64,000 nucleotides of DNA from Echinococcus granulosus. Lineage: Eukaryota > Platyhelminthes > Cestoda > Cyclophyllidea > Taeniidae. Shown one piece after another: positions 1-13,202 of the stretch. The notes below the pieces were generated by a model that was not told the origin of the DNA, ran no database searches, and worked only from the letters and a program-made list of their open reading frames with translations. Position 1 is the stretch's first letter, and each line of letters starts with the position of its first letter. The stretch spans positions 361,253-425,252 of the forward strand of contig NW_020170440.1 in NCBI RefSeq assembly GCF_000524195.1, given 5' to 3'. Both the position numbers and the translations under genes were made by a program.

Positions 1-3000
1 GGGGGTGAATCGCTGGTCCTCCTCCAACGCTGCGAGGATGTGCTCTGGCGTCGACATCATACCGACATGAAGGTGCCAAGCGAAGGCGCGTGTCAACTGC
101 TGCTCCTCCATAGCCTCCCGCATGCTCGTCGTTGCCAGTACCAACATCTTCCGACCCTAGCAATCGCAACAATAACCCAGAGAGGTAACATTTGTTCTAA
201 CTGGCTGCGCGATCCTTTTTGGACTCACGCTGATGATGGGGTGGAGTTGTGTACAGCTAGTCCTTCCATAGTTTGATGACAAACCAACTTCTAGATCCGT
301 ACAGCATGTATTGGACTTGACCACGCTGATATGCTTTGCAGCGCCTTCAGAAAATAACTCAACCGCCGGACTAGTGGCGACAACAGGCAAGCTTACTCCA
401 AAAGAACAACAATAAATCCGATTCCCGTTATTGCTTGGAGTTTCTAGGGGTTTTCCTTTTTAGGGCTAATTCTCTAACACTGAAATGTCGCGCTCTCGTC
501 CACGTCTTCCTCATTGGGTAACTGCATGCAGAGATGCACGTTAAGTGCGCTAATGCTCACTATGAGGTCAAGGTCAATAAGTGGGAGTAAAACTGCTCCG
601 AGTAAGCCTTGACGAAGAGCAAATTTACAAATATAATAATATGACAGATTCCGCGTAACCTCAATAACAGGGGAAATCGCACGAGCATCTCAGAGAAGTA
701 AGCACGCCTTACCGTTGGCAGGGGCTGCGAGACAAGATCTTTGAGGGCCTGCACCATGTAGTTGGAGAAGCGCGGCCCCACGGGGTTGTACTCAATGAGA
801 CCCTCGATGTTGTCCACAATCACCACGCTCATTGGTGATTTGACTGCATCGTCAAAGATCTAAAGAAGTGAGAGTAAAAGACAACGGTTGACACAGCGAG
901 CTGCAAAAAATTGTTGGCACTGATTCACCGAGCTGACGGAGAGAAAGTTCAAGAGATCGATCAACCTTCATTTAGACAAGCCAAAACCCTCACATAACAA
1001 CACCAACAGATGACGAAGTGGGATTGTCAATAAATCAAAGCATCAAACCAGTAATTAGAAGCTGTAGAACATATTCAGATAGATATATGGTTGGAGAGCA
1101 CTGAAGTGAAAAAGTGACAAGGAGGAACAGACGCAAAACCCTACCCCCACAGAACTACGTAAAAAATACATATTCTGTCCGAGTACTGTTTTCCGTCGTC
1201 TTCAGGGAAGTCTGGAGATGCCACAATAGATCAACCTACCTCTACAAGGCATTAAAAATGGGAAGATGGATTCTTAGCCCCTATCATCTAAACTTACTGC
1301 AGGAAGTTCCCCCCACACCCGTCAGACTTAAGATCCAGGTGGATCTCACTACATTCCTCGGATTACTCTCTTTTTCACAGAACCAGTTCAAATACGAAAT
1401 CAAGTAAGCAACGTAGATTTTCCGTCAACAATTGACCTATGGCAGAGTAGGGAGCGCGTAATCAAAAAAAATTTGCAAAAGCCATAAAAGGCGAGAATTT
1501 TACTCCCGAAATAATATTAAGAATGAAAAATTTGCTTGAATAAGGGAGACGAAATGAAGGTCACGATATCGAACTTAAAGTGCGAATAAACCAATGACCA
1601 CTTAACCAACCAAAGGATTTTAATATGGGACAAAATACGGCCTTCATTTTGCCCTCATTCCGTTTACGCAACAAGAAGTGGCAGACGGGAGGTATTTTGC
1701 CAAGTCAAAATGGTACGGCTGTAAAGCATACCTTACGCTTAGAGAGTGTAACAGAGTGAGCATTGTGGTCTCCGAGAGTCTTCAATCATTCATCACACTT
1801 GATAATTAACAGAAGCTACTTTTCTACGCCTCCGTTCACTCCACCACAAGCATCTCATATGTTGAAAATATGATGTCAAAATAACTCTTGCGTGATCGTT
1901 TGTAAACAGTGTTTGGTACTGACTCAAGCTATGATATTTCACCTTGACAGTTCTACGCTTTTTCCATCAAGAAAGGCGGTATACTTCCGCAGCAGCGAAA
2001 ATGATAGAACTGAGACAAATAATAAAATCATGTACTACTTTAGTTATTTGTTCAACTCTTTCTTTTAATAACGGGTACCTAAAGAGCTCCGCCATTATGC
2101 CCCCACTCCCGGGCTGTCTGGCCTCCGGGCCATAACTGTAGCCCCCGTAGCCCTTCTACAAGTCGACAATACATATTCCGTCCGAGTATTATGCCTCCCT
2201 TCGTCTTCAGGGAAGTCTCGGATTGCTACATTGGTGGCAGTGGAAAGGACATCCATCTTGATTTCAACTGCTGGATGATGAAACTTAGCATGATGAAAGA
2301 AGTGCATATACTGAGGATGAGAGAAGGTGCAGTGACCTCAAACAGAGGATCCGAAAATGTCGTCTACCTTCAACAACTGCTATTAACGAATGGAGCGGCA
2401 TTAGTCACAAACCATCTGGAAAAGTTCGCCACGGAGCTACGCTACCTACATGAAGATGTCAATTAGGAGAACAGGTGATACCACATTCACCTCTCTACCA
2501 GCTTAGTAGAATCCAGGTAGGTATGGTTAGGCAGCTGTGAAGTGCGATTACTAGGTAAATAAGCAACGTTCAAATCATTTGAGCTGACATTAGGCCAAAG
2601 TTCTCAGCTATTTCAACTGCATACGTGGATGGTGACTACCATCGTCTGGGAATTCACTTCAGAGATAACTAGATGAATTTATGAATACGAGAAAAAGTTG
2701 TGCTGATATTTTCGACCGCAAATGTAAGCGAGATGTTTGAGTTAGATCTATAAACCCAATCCATGGGGCAGATAATTGCGAACTTAATTCTAAGTAAGAG
2801 ATCGGAGATGCAAAGAAAACAGCTGGACAGGTCTCAATGCATGAATTGAATGCATACCAGAAGAGGAATTGCCAATAAAAATTCAATGGAATGAAGCTAA
2901 TTGACGAGGGAAGAGATAGTCCATGGGCGCTAATAGACAGAAACAAACTTACGGTAAATCCAATAACGAGGGACAACTATGCATTGAAGTAACAGACATT

Positions 3001-6000
3001 CGATCTTAATAAAAGATCCGACAAACGACTTCCTCCTACTCACTAATCCTCAAGGCTTCATGGCCATGGCAAAAGTGTTATCAGTGGTTTAACCCACCTC
3101 CCTTGATTTGAAATGAAACGTGCGCTGTTTAATGAATAAACGTAAGGGGAAGAACAGCAGAAACCGTGACACGCAAATGCTCAGGAAGTCACATTTGTCA
3201 GATCCATTGCAAGGAGTGGGAGGAGGGAGAGGAAGGCATGCAGTGCATGATTGGCCGAGGGAGAAATTGATTCTTGATCTCACAGTAGTGCGCGTCCGTG
3301 CGTGCGACCGCTAAAAGGCATTTCGGGGAATGCAAACGCAACTGCCACCGTCACTGCAACCATCTCACATACATACAAACACATGCTAGCGAGGAAAAGT
3401 TACAATATGAAAGTAAGCCATCAAAACACTGCCAATCATCGAGTATGCTAGAAATGCGTCATGAGGTTGGGAAAATAAAACTCACAACTTTAGTGGTAAA
3501 TGTCATATGTTAATTGTTTGTTTAACTCTCAGTTTTGGTAATGGGTGACCGAGGGGCTCCGCCAATGTATCTCGGCCAAGCCGCCTGACCTCCAGGTTAT
3601 GCCCGTAGTCTCAATTTCTTCCGTTAGATGACAATGCATATTCTGCCCGAGCATTATCTTATTTCGTCGTTAGGGAAGTCATGGAGCCCTGCATTTATGG
3701 CAGAAATCTTAAAAGACAACTATCCTGATATCAGCTGCTGAGTGATAAACGTCAGCGTGGCGAAAGAAGTGCATAAGCTTCGGATGAAGGCATATGTGAC
3801 GACCTCTAACAAAAGGGCTAAAAATGTTGTCTACCTTCTGCAACTACCCCAGTTTCATGGTCTGCAGAAAAGTCGTTAACAACTGAAGTAGCGCTATGAC
3901 TGTGAACCATCTGGTAAAGTTCGGTACGCAAGTGTATGCACTTCCTATAGGAAAATGTCAATGAAGTTAACACACCATATCCCCCGCTCACCTCTACACT
4001 AGCTGAAGAGAATAACTGCAGCTATGGCTGGGCTGCACTAGAGTGAGGAAAAAGTGGCAAGAGGAAATGGACGCAAAACATCATTCCCACTGAACTATGT
4101 TAAAGCCCATCCTATGTTACACGGCTCGGCATTTATGTCAGAAATTCTACCACTATCGATGGAAAGCCCATCGTCCTCGCCTTACAACCCGGTTCCCATA
4201 CAGGACGAAACTGGAGATTCTGCAGAGTTGCCAAGAGGGATCAGTGACATTGCGGTCAGGTACCTTCTCACGTGCATAGAACTTCGATGACTGGTACGGC
4301 CGGCTCGTGGGTGCTTGTCTTACAGCACCGATTACTTTGGAATGGTTGATGCGGGAGGCTGAGGGAAGGTAGAGTTGGGGACGACGCTCAAAAGAGAAGA
4401 GGGGCTATGCAACAGGCTGAGAGTTTGTTTGGGTCTTAGTTTTGGTAAAGGGGCCACTTAGGAGATCCGCTATTCAGCCTCTGTAGGGTGACCTGGCCTT
4501 CGGTTTGTGCCAGTAGCCCCAAGCCCTTCTGTATGTCGACAATACAAACTCTCTCCAGGTATTATTTCTTCTTTCGTCTTCATGGAAGTCACAGGGCGTT
4601 ACATAGCAACCTTCAAACGGGATGCAGATCGCACCACATTTTTGCAAATATAAGCACAAAACTTTTGAGAAAAACAGTTCAGCAAAAGGTATACCTAAAA
4701 ATCAACTGCTTTTAAGTCAATTAAAGGAAAAGGTAAAGTTGCACATTAAATTAATGAGAAACCTCGATCAGGAAAGAAAAAAAACTTGAATTGAAGAGTA
4801 AATGTCAGAAGTCATCAAGCATGCGAGGCGAAAGGCAAAGTTAGTGTGCCAAAGGTCGCACGTTTCACTTGTACCTAGACGTAAGGAGAGATTATATACT
4901 CAATAGCAATCCTATTGAAATAACAAATCTTGCCAATCCAATAAAAGTTACTACTGCCACAGTCTACTTGCAGGTTTGAAATAAAGACGACTAGTCGTAG
5001 TTGCCTTGAAAAGGCTTCGCTGCATGAAATAAGTTGCTGCTAAGCGTCAAAAACACGCAATCGCCGTAAATCGTTCCAATGGTCAGACTGAGAAGTGTTT
5101 CAAGAAATTTTTCAAAAAATAACTAAGAATTAAGACACAGCAGTCTAAAATACCTTCATTTTGGCTCGATAATAACAGTAAATGTTTTCAGAAGCAGCAT
5201 CAAGAGGACACGGAAAAGTAAGTTCACATGGGGATGATGACCACAAAATATTGCAAACATCTTGGAGTGAGGAACTTTAAATCTCCAAGGCACAATTAAA
5301 AGTGGCATTGAGATGGAAAAGATAGAGTACTTCGAGAGAAGTACTTGACACGAGAGGTCTAAAAAGGCATTAAGAAACAACCACTCGCCTTTTTGATGGC
5401 CATACACTTAGCAGTCTCCGTGTAACCGATCATCCTGTGAGAGGTGACTATCTTAACGAAAGGGAAACCAGAGCGACGCGCAATCTCCACCGCGAGGGCG
5501 GTTTTACCCGCCTTTGGCGCTCCCTCTAGTAGCAATGTGATCGGCCGATGAGTTTCGGGCGCTGAAGTCCCACCGCCACCAATCCCACTGCCGCCTGCTG
5601 CACGCACCGCCAAATCGCCCATGGAAAGAGCACGCGTCACTGGCTCGCCCCAGTTCATGAGACCGCGCGGCGCGTAGTACGCCAACTCCTCTTCCGCTGT
5701 GCCAAACATCTAAAGACAGTCAATACAAATTAAAAGTCAAAGGATACGTGTGTGTCGGCAACAGTCCACATTTTGACATTTGGATGACTAATAAATTAGC
5801 ATCAGCAGAAATGCATAAGAACCCACCGGTTTGATGTCGTTCTCAAGGGCGTACATAAAATCGGAGCGCTTGATGAGGAGCTTCTCAAAGGCATCTGGAT
5901 CGATCTTCTCCTTGCCAGAGGGCTGCAAGACAAAGTGTAATGCCTTGAGGATAATCATTCAGTCAACTTAGCCAATAACATATCATCTATTATGGGCCTC

Positions 6001-9000
6001 CAGCTAATAAAAACACTTTAGGGGAGATGAAATGAACAAGAACATGATTAGCATAAGTTAACAGGCGGGATCATTGATAACATCAACAGCATGTCAAGTA
6101 GTGTGTGCGTGTGAATGAGCGCACCTACTCCATTGCAAGAGCAGAATGCATTCAAATGAGTACGCATTTTAAAACACTTCAATAGTCCTTTTCACCTTTT
6201 CTTAGAGTTAAATTAAAGCCAACATGGCTTTAGATTGTAAACCATTAGCAACTGCAAGGAAAATTAATATCAGCTTGAAAAAAAACTGACTTTTAAAAAC
6301 AGTCATGAAGAGAGAGAAAGGGAGACAGGAAGTGGTAACGCCCAAAGCATCGTAATTTCCATGGAAACGTCCAAACGTATTGTGAAATAGGCTTTAAAAA
6401 AGGGGGTCATTGGAAAACCTGTCAAACAACTCTACGTAACTGGAGACTACTAAACTGGTTTAAAAAATATATGCGTTAGGGGCCACTTCATCAGTCTTGG
6501 AATAGTCAAGCAAACTATCAGCAACAAAACCCTCAATTCACCAAAAGACATATTTGAAATGAGTTCACAAGGGTAAGCAATTCATAATTTTAATTACCTT
6601 CACAAATTGGTACATAGCGGTGAAGGCGGCAGCCCGGCAGAGGCCCTCAATTTCTGCGCCGCTAAAGTTCTTCGTTCGGGCTGCCAGCTCCTTCAAATTA
6701 ACATCGGAACTAAGTTTCTTTGAGGCAGCCATTTTGGCCGTGTGAATCTTGAGAATCTGTAGACGACCTTCCTCATCCGGCAGCGAGATCTCCAGCTGTA
6801 TCTGTACTTAAAAAAAATGCAGTCAGTAACACAAATTTCAGTTGTTCAAAAGATCCCCTTAGTATTGTTACATGCCTCAAGACGACCAGGTCGAAGGAGG
6901 GCCTCGTCAATCATATCGCGTCGATTTGTCATACCGATAACGAGGATGTTGTTAAGCTGATCCACACCATCCAGCTTGGTGAGTAGTTGATTCACCACTG
7001 TATCGTGAACTCCTGCACCCGAGACCTGAACAGAGTAAAACAGCGAAACGATGACTTACGGGGGTACCTAATTGTGGTCTTGTTAGCAGCAATAACACGA
7101 TCAACATTTGGGCAAGCGTTCGTCTTCTGCAAATCACTATGGTAGCCTCAAGTTTAGCACAAACGTTCATCATGACCCGCCATCTACAGTTATTCTGATT
7201 GCATTCACAAATTCGACAAAATATTCCGGAGTACATCGTCCACCGAGAACGCTTTTCCCTCGGTAAAATAAAGTTTTAAAGGCTCCATGCAACCGAATAA
7301 GTTTATATTTGACTCTACAACTCCAGCTATTACGCTATGCTGCTAGTCTTCCAACCGATGTGACCGGATGATAAGGCTATCTCCAGACTCATAAGCACCA
7401 TAACATCTTTGGAGAGAGATGAAACCATACAAAAATAGCGGATGGTGACTCACAACAGAGCCTCTGGTCTTGCAGATAGCGTCAATCTCATCAAAGATGA
7501 TGATGTGGAGAGCGGAGTGGGGTCCCAGTCGCTTCTCCTCCTCCTCAGCATCCGCAAAGAGTTTTCGGATATTGGCTTCCGACTCTCCGACGTACTTATC
7601 GAGGATGGACGGTCCATTAACGATCTTGGGCTCCCGTGCGTTCAACATCTTCCCGATTTGTCGCGCCATCAGCGTCTTGCCCGTGCCCGGTGGGCCGTAG
7701 AGCAGAATGCCTCGCACGTGTTTCATGCCTTAAAAGACAGGTTCTGGTAATAAGTTCATGAGCCAGTAGCATCCATTTAAGGGTTATAGCCACGTAGAAT
7801 TTGGGATCTAGAAGTTAAACTCGGATTCCTTTAAGAAGGCAATTACCTAACTGTATCGTTCGCTGGATCTTGCATCAATTTAATTATGCCGCCTACAGGT
7901 TACAAAAAACACTTATCGTCAATGCATCAATTTTCGCAATTCCTACAATCTCCACATATACTTCAACAAACTGCTGCACTACTTCTTGGTTGAAAGTCAA
8001 CAAAACAAACGATAGCCACGTCAGATTAGGCTTATTAACTGTTGAAATGAAGAGTCACCAGCTAAGTAGCCACTAACCGAGTTGTTGAGATACCTCAGGT
8101 GGGAACATGCGGGAGGCGAAAGTGCGGCGGAAGATTTCTGAGAACTCCTTGTCCAAACCGCCGATGCCCATTTGAGCAAAGTCCCAATTGGGGTTGATGA
8201 TGCTCATGGTACCACCGGCACCACCACCGTCACCGTGCATTGCCTTGCCGATGAAGAGAAGGGTACAGTCGGGCGCACGCTCCCACGTAACTATCGTATT
8301 ACCCGTCAGCAGACCAAACTGACACTTCTTGTCCCCCTCCTTCAGAGAGATTGCTGCAAGACCAGAAAGTACCGAGGTTGTTAGAACTACTAATTGCCCA
8401 TTCAGGAATAACTGTAAAGAAATCAGTCTACAACCCTCACTAAGCAAAGGGTCTTGTTATAATTTCTCCAAGTAAGTTCAATGATGTCCGATAATTTAGT
8501 TATATGTATAAGATATCCCATAATCTGGGTACGAGTCATGTCTTTTCCAGAAGATTCAGCAAGCAGTTACTAACATTAGGAATTGGCTAAAAAAAAGCAG
8601 TGAAATTCAAAATTTAAGGAGACGTCAAAGATTACAGCAAAAAATAAGTTAGTATAGCTGAACTACCTTGAAGGTCAGTTGTAGTCTAAAAAACTGGCAA
8701 AAGCAATAATTCAGGAGTGCAGATGATTGAGGAAGACCCAGTATGAAATGCTATTAGCATAGCGGATACTAGAGTGCCTTTAAAATCACTTGATGGAATT
8801 AGTGCCGCATTTATGTCGGTTCTGCTTCACAGTCCCTTCCATTAGAAGTCAGCTAAACTATTCAACAGGACTGGAATCCAGAAAACACTTCCTCGATGAA
8901 CTGATGTTAATATTACTCCACCTATACCCCACACATCAGCGGAACGCCAAAATGTAGTTACTTGATTTGGCATGCTACTACTAGGGACTGATGAAATTTC

Positions 9001-12000
9001 GTAATGAAACCTTTGGTGAGTTGTGTAGCAAATAAGATGACAATGAAAGGGCTGAGGAGATAGACTGACCAATAGCGAAAAAACAGGGAGCGCCTCCAAA
9101 TGCGCACTTGTTCTATAATATCCTGCACGATCGCCACATGCCAAAGGCACTTCCAAAATCGGATGGCTAATTGGAAAATTATGCAAATAAGCACGTTAAT
9201 TTTTATTCAATTGTAACACTAGTTGTTTGACTCTCGGTGTTGGTGACGGACCACTTAGGGTCCCCGCCCTTGTACTCTTGCCGGGTGACTTGACCTCCAA
9301 ACCATGATAGTAGCCCCCAAGCCCTAACGTACGTCGAAAACACATATTCTGTTCAAGTGTTATATCTTCTTTCGTCTTCAGCAGTCTCACGGCGCTACAC
9401 TGGTGGCAGCAGAAAGCGAACTTGATCTTGAAGGACATTTGATTTCCACTGTTAGGTGATTAACCTAAGTGGGGCAGAAGAAGTGCATATATTACGAGTG
9501 GAAGAGGCTGTGACGACACCTAGCAGGTCTAAATGTCGTCCGCCATCGGCAACTACCCAAGTTCCGTAGTCTACAGGAATGCTATTAACAAATGAAGCGA
9601 AGATGGCCGTGGCCGTAGATCATCTGGAAAAGTTCGTTACAAAGTTGGCAAGCGTACGACTACAAAGATATCAATTAAGTGAACTCACGATAGCTTCTCC
9701 ATTTTCCTGCTAGCTGGATAGAACCCAGATAAAAATAGCTAAGCAGCACTGAGATAAAAACTGGCAAGGAGCAATAGACGCAAAACTCTACCCCCATGGA
9801 GCAACGTTAAAGCCCGTCATTTGTCACATTTTTAATGCAGCTCGCAACAGGCATGTATGACGGCCAGTACATTCCCATAAATGACGGTACGCCAGGCCCA
9901 ATAGAATTAAAAAGAGGGATCAGTGAAGTTGCGGTCAAGTATCTCCTCGGTGGCACGGAAATTCGATGACTGTCACGGTTGGTTCGTGGATGCTTGTCTT
10001 AGGGCACGGATTACGTTGTGAAAGTTGACGCGGGAGGTTGACCAGAGGGATTGCGGGGGACAAGGCTCAAAAGAGGACAGAGATTACGCAACCCCATAAT
10101 TGTGCCTTTAACTCTCAATTTTGGTAACGGACCAATGAAGGGTTCCGCTATTTTACTTGGCCTCCGGGCCACACCAGTATACCCAATCCCTTCTGTACGT
10201 CGGCAATGCGTATTCTGCCTGAGTATCAGGACTTCGTCTTGAGGGAAGCCTCAGAGTGTATGCTTCATTTTTAAAGAAATGATAAGTTACACATGTGTTA
10301 CCTTTTTTGTAACTGTAACAATTAGTTAATCTTATTTGATTACGCTATTTCTATCGAACTCGTGACAACACAACAAATTTTGACATCAGTCAGATGGCAA
10401 AAACATTTCGTACTTCGTTAGCTTAACACCAGTTCTCAATAACGGCAATTAATAACTGAGAACAAAGTGCGCTGCCACTGGCAATTTTGAGAAATGGGGA
10501 ACAATAGAGTGCGCAGACTGCTCAGAATTACGATGAACATGCAGATGTGCAACTTCGCCAAAGTGGATTGAAAGGTGGGTAAGAAAAAATACTGGCTCTA
10601 TACATGACCAGCTCCAATACAAACAGCAAAACTTCTGCAGGTAGATAAAAAGCCGCATTTGCTTCAGTGCTTCATTTTCAAGTCGATGACCCCGACAATT
10701 TTAACGGTTTTTATGCGGTGTTGTGAAAGTACATATTATGATTTGTTAATACTGTTTTTAGTCATCATCTTTTCAAAAATAATCCATGTCTTTTCCTCAA
10801 TGAGATTGAAATATGCAATAAGTAAGTGAATAAAAAAAGACGATTTGGGAGGTCATGTTCTAATGCTACAAAATATTGCAAAAGGCAAGAAAACTGAATA
10901 AGTAAACTCGCTCCGGATGCTTCAAGTGAACAATGACCAAGAGGAAATTTTACTCAAGGGTAGTCTTTTCTTCACGCAATGGCTACGCATCGTTTTCGTT
11001 CAAAGGTTTCAACCAGACATTCAGGGAGAGAGCACATTCATCAAGAAAGCTGATGAGCTCAAATGGACCTAATTACTCCACTGTCGCTGATGAATGTCGG
11101 ATGCAACCGATTGGGCAGAATCACTGGGGTAGAAGAGGCAACTCAATCATCTTGACGACCATATTTTGAACGGGCAAGAAATGCTATCCGGTCTGGTAGG
11201 AAAAATTAGAATAAAAAACTTCCTACTACCAAATCTACAGACCACGAAAAATACATTGACGAGCCCATATCTCACCCTTGAACATAAGAAAGCCGAAAAA
11301 GTTATTTGAAACCTGCGGTCATTTCCTCAGACAAATTTTGTGCCGTCAAACATCAAATGTTGAAAAAAGTTCATAAAAATCTCTGAGCACCGCCCTTTCA
11401 GGCTAAAAGAAATTTGTGGTAGCAGAAATGATGGACTAAACTCCCGACAAATATGACGAAATGTTCCATACCAAAGCTAACAGTGAAGGTGATGGAGCAG
11501 AAACTAATTTGCTAGCGAAAAAAAACCAATTTAAAGACTCCAACAATCTCTCTTTCAATGCACTAACATTAACGCTAATTCTTAAGGAGTGACTTAATTT
11601 ATCGCCTCTGAGTATCAATCCAGCTGGCTATTTCACTAACTGTTTTGGGAAAGACTCTTTTGACAAAATGCCCGACGAGCTAAATGTCCAGGAATAAATG
11701 TATAAGAAAAAAATACTACCCTCCTGAAAGGTGATATTCCTGACAAAACATAGTTGACCCTCAAGGGGGTAGGGAAGATTATTTTGGATTGTGAACGAAT
11801 TCCCCAGACACCTAGAGTCTTTTTCGATCCGAGCCCCACAATATCAATTGCCAAATTAATGAATTTAAGTCATCTTGCAAAATCCTGCAAAAATACCAGT
11901 CAATCACTTCCTTATTCAAAGAAGAGTATTACTTTACAAATAAAACTAAATGTGCAGCAGTCATTTGAGAGAGTGATGTTCACTATCCATACACCAAGGC

Positions 12001-13202
12001 TGATTGCGAATTCACGCGTCAAAACATCTTAATTCAGTAAAGTAAATGAACTTCATTCTATCAAAGTAAGGTTTTGACAATTGGTAGATAGGTGATGGAA
12101 TATAGGATCGCATATTGCCCCTAAAGTTAGCGGTCCACATTTTGTAAAAGAGGCTACTTCTTCTGTGATGAAAATGAAAAGAATTAAGAACAGTTTGAAG
12201 GGATAGGTCATCGCTTCGCTAAAAATCAAAGTAGTGAAACTGATTTAACTCGAACGATGGCTATCACAGTAACAATGATACAAAAATGCACACCAAAAAT
12301 GTTAAACACTTAAAATCATCTGAAGTAAAGATATGGATTCATGAGACTTCCTAACATCCAGTAGTCTAGTAATTCTGAGAATGCAGATGACCGCATTAGA
12401 TCGACCGCAGCAAAAATACTAAGTTAGGCCGATTGTCAAGCCACAACACTTTCTAAACGATCTTACATAGTGTATTTCTTCCGATTAAAGCAATAGAAGG
12501 GATTAAATCAATCTTGACTATGAAAGCTGATTGTGGTTGAGTGAAATGCACCGAATCCAGTTTTGCGTAGAGTCAACCACTTTAGAATAATAACCCGATG
12601 TCCAAAAACCTCAGTGCCAAGAAAGGTGACAACAATGAAACTCGTATTTGCGCCTCCAAAATTAGAACGCACCCGAGAGCGACTTGACGACAATGGAGAG
12701 AAGGAGTTGGTCAAATCTGAAGAGAAGAGGTTGTCCAACGGTTAAAGGTAGATCGCCCATGTGCATGGAAAACTGTTGTGAGAGGATGTCCGAGTTTATG
12801 GGGTCCCGTGGTCCCCTAAACGGCAACAGCAAGAGCTGTGATTAAATAAGGCGGCGGAACATACGGTTTCTTCCCATACATTTCAACAGTGAAGTGGGCT
12901 AGACTAAGATAGGTGTCCGGCGAGATTTTGCAGGGATCAAGGCTGAGCGTCTGTTCTAGCGAAATATTCGCCCATTTGCGCTACAGAGGGGATAAGACAA
13001 AAGCGGAGCCTACCTGAGCTAACCCGAAACCAATCTTGCTCGGAGGCACCTTATCGCTGGGGTCCACACGGAAGACGTAGGATGCCACGCCAGTGTGAAG
13101 AGTGCTGTAGCGCAGTGTGTCCGCGTATTCCCGACTATTGATGAAGGCGCGATTCGTCAGGGACATTTCCTCTGACGGAGCTTTAGTCGCTGTCAAACGC
13201 AT
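1..13202 (-). CDS. NSF: N-ethylmaleimide-sensitive factor (vesicle-fusing AAA ATPase), 3' end cut by window edge
   Basis: NSF is the cytosolic hexameric AAA+ ATPase that, with alpha-SNAP, disassembles SNARE complexes after membrane fusion. Exons in order: 13202-13014, 12980-12865, 12815-12673, 8353-8078, 7728-7454, 7025-6876, 6801-6598, 5922-5827, 5709-5389, 859-713, 156-1. All phases join without a break and give about 691 residues; animal NSF is about 744, so the C-terminus lies off the left edge. The N domain is seen in exons 1-4 (SLTN near residue 15). D1 has Walker A GPPGTGKT and Walker B IIIFDEID in exon 5, with the [17 protein letters not shown] segment in exon 6. D2 has Walker A GAPKAGKT in exon 9 and VVIVDNIE in exon 10. 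A Gly-rich insert precedes the D2 Walker A. Start chosen at the ATG at 13202, because it gives the expected short N-terminus. Two introns appear to use GC donors (after 6876 and 5389). Introns 3 and 9 are over 4 kb and contain LTR elements. Confidence 0.93.
1096..1225 (+). repeat. Rearranged TRIM fragment (interior joined to LTR end)
   Basis: Sequence beginning GAGCACTGAAGTGAAAAAG and ending in a CCACA LTR terminus. The first part matches the middle of the element interior, including the GACGCAAAACCCTACCCCCA block. It then jumps straight to the last ~70 bp of the LTR (ATACATATTCTGTCCGAGT onward), so the 3' interior and most of the LTR have been deleted. Confidence 0.65.
2031..2550 (+). mobile_element. 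TRIM element, 5' LTR plus 5' half of interior
   Basis: The 5' LTR runs 2031-2230, from TGTACTACTT to GATTGCTACA. The primer-site-like TTGGTGGCAGTGG follows at once. The interior matches other copies to about 2550 and then stops, so the 3' half and 3' LTR are missing. An open frame of 91 codons (2191-2466) crosses from LTR into interior here, but it is not kept in the other copies and is probably fortuitous. Confidence 0.75.
3508..4603 (+). mobile_element. Full-length TRIM-like LTR element
   Basis: 5' LTR 3508-3693 starts TGTTAATTG and ends CCCTGCA. 3' LTR 4408-4603 starts TGCAACAGG and ends GCGTTACA. A purine tract AAAAGAGAAGAGGGG lies directly before the 3' LTR. The ~714 bp interior has no long open frame and no polymerase motif. 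The two LTRs are visibly diverged, so the insertion is old, and no exact 5-bp target duplication was found. It lies in NSF intron 9 in antisense orientation to the gene. Confidence 0.8.
9212..10263 (+). mobile_element. Full-length TRIM-like LTR element
   Basis: 5' LTR 9212-9399 starts TGTAACACT and ends GGCGCTACA. One base later comes TGGTGGCAGCAGAAAGCGAA, the clearest primer-site-like motif in the window, starting with the TGG expected opposite a tRNA CCA end. The 3' LTR is about 10087-10263, preceded by AAAAGAGGACAGA. It sits in NSF intron 3, antisense to NSF. The flanking 5-mers are similar but not identical. Confidence 0.8.
10264..12672. other. Rest of NSF intron 3, nothing recognised
   Basis: AT-rich sequence between the LTR element and NSF exon 3. 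Short open frames occur on both strands, for example 11754-12032 and 12563-12745, but none has splice context, family similarity or coding character. The second one is simply antisense to the end of NSF exon 3. Confidence 0.6.

Larger units (their letters stand above)
860..5388 (-). other. NSF intron 9 (about 4.5 kb), LTR-element rich
   Basis: This intron separates the exon ending in KCMAIKK (5389) from the one starting IFDDAVKS (859). The join matches the NSF family residue for residue, so no coding exon is missing. It holds a rearranged LTR-element fragment (1096-1225), a 5' half copy (2031-2550) and a full-length copy (3508-4603). The remaining unique sequence shows nothing recognisable. 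Confidence 0.8.

Noticed and set aside
2191..2466. 91-codon frame spanning TRIM LTR and interior
   Set aside because: Other copies of the element have stops and shifts in this frame, so it is likely chance.
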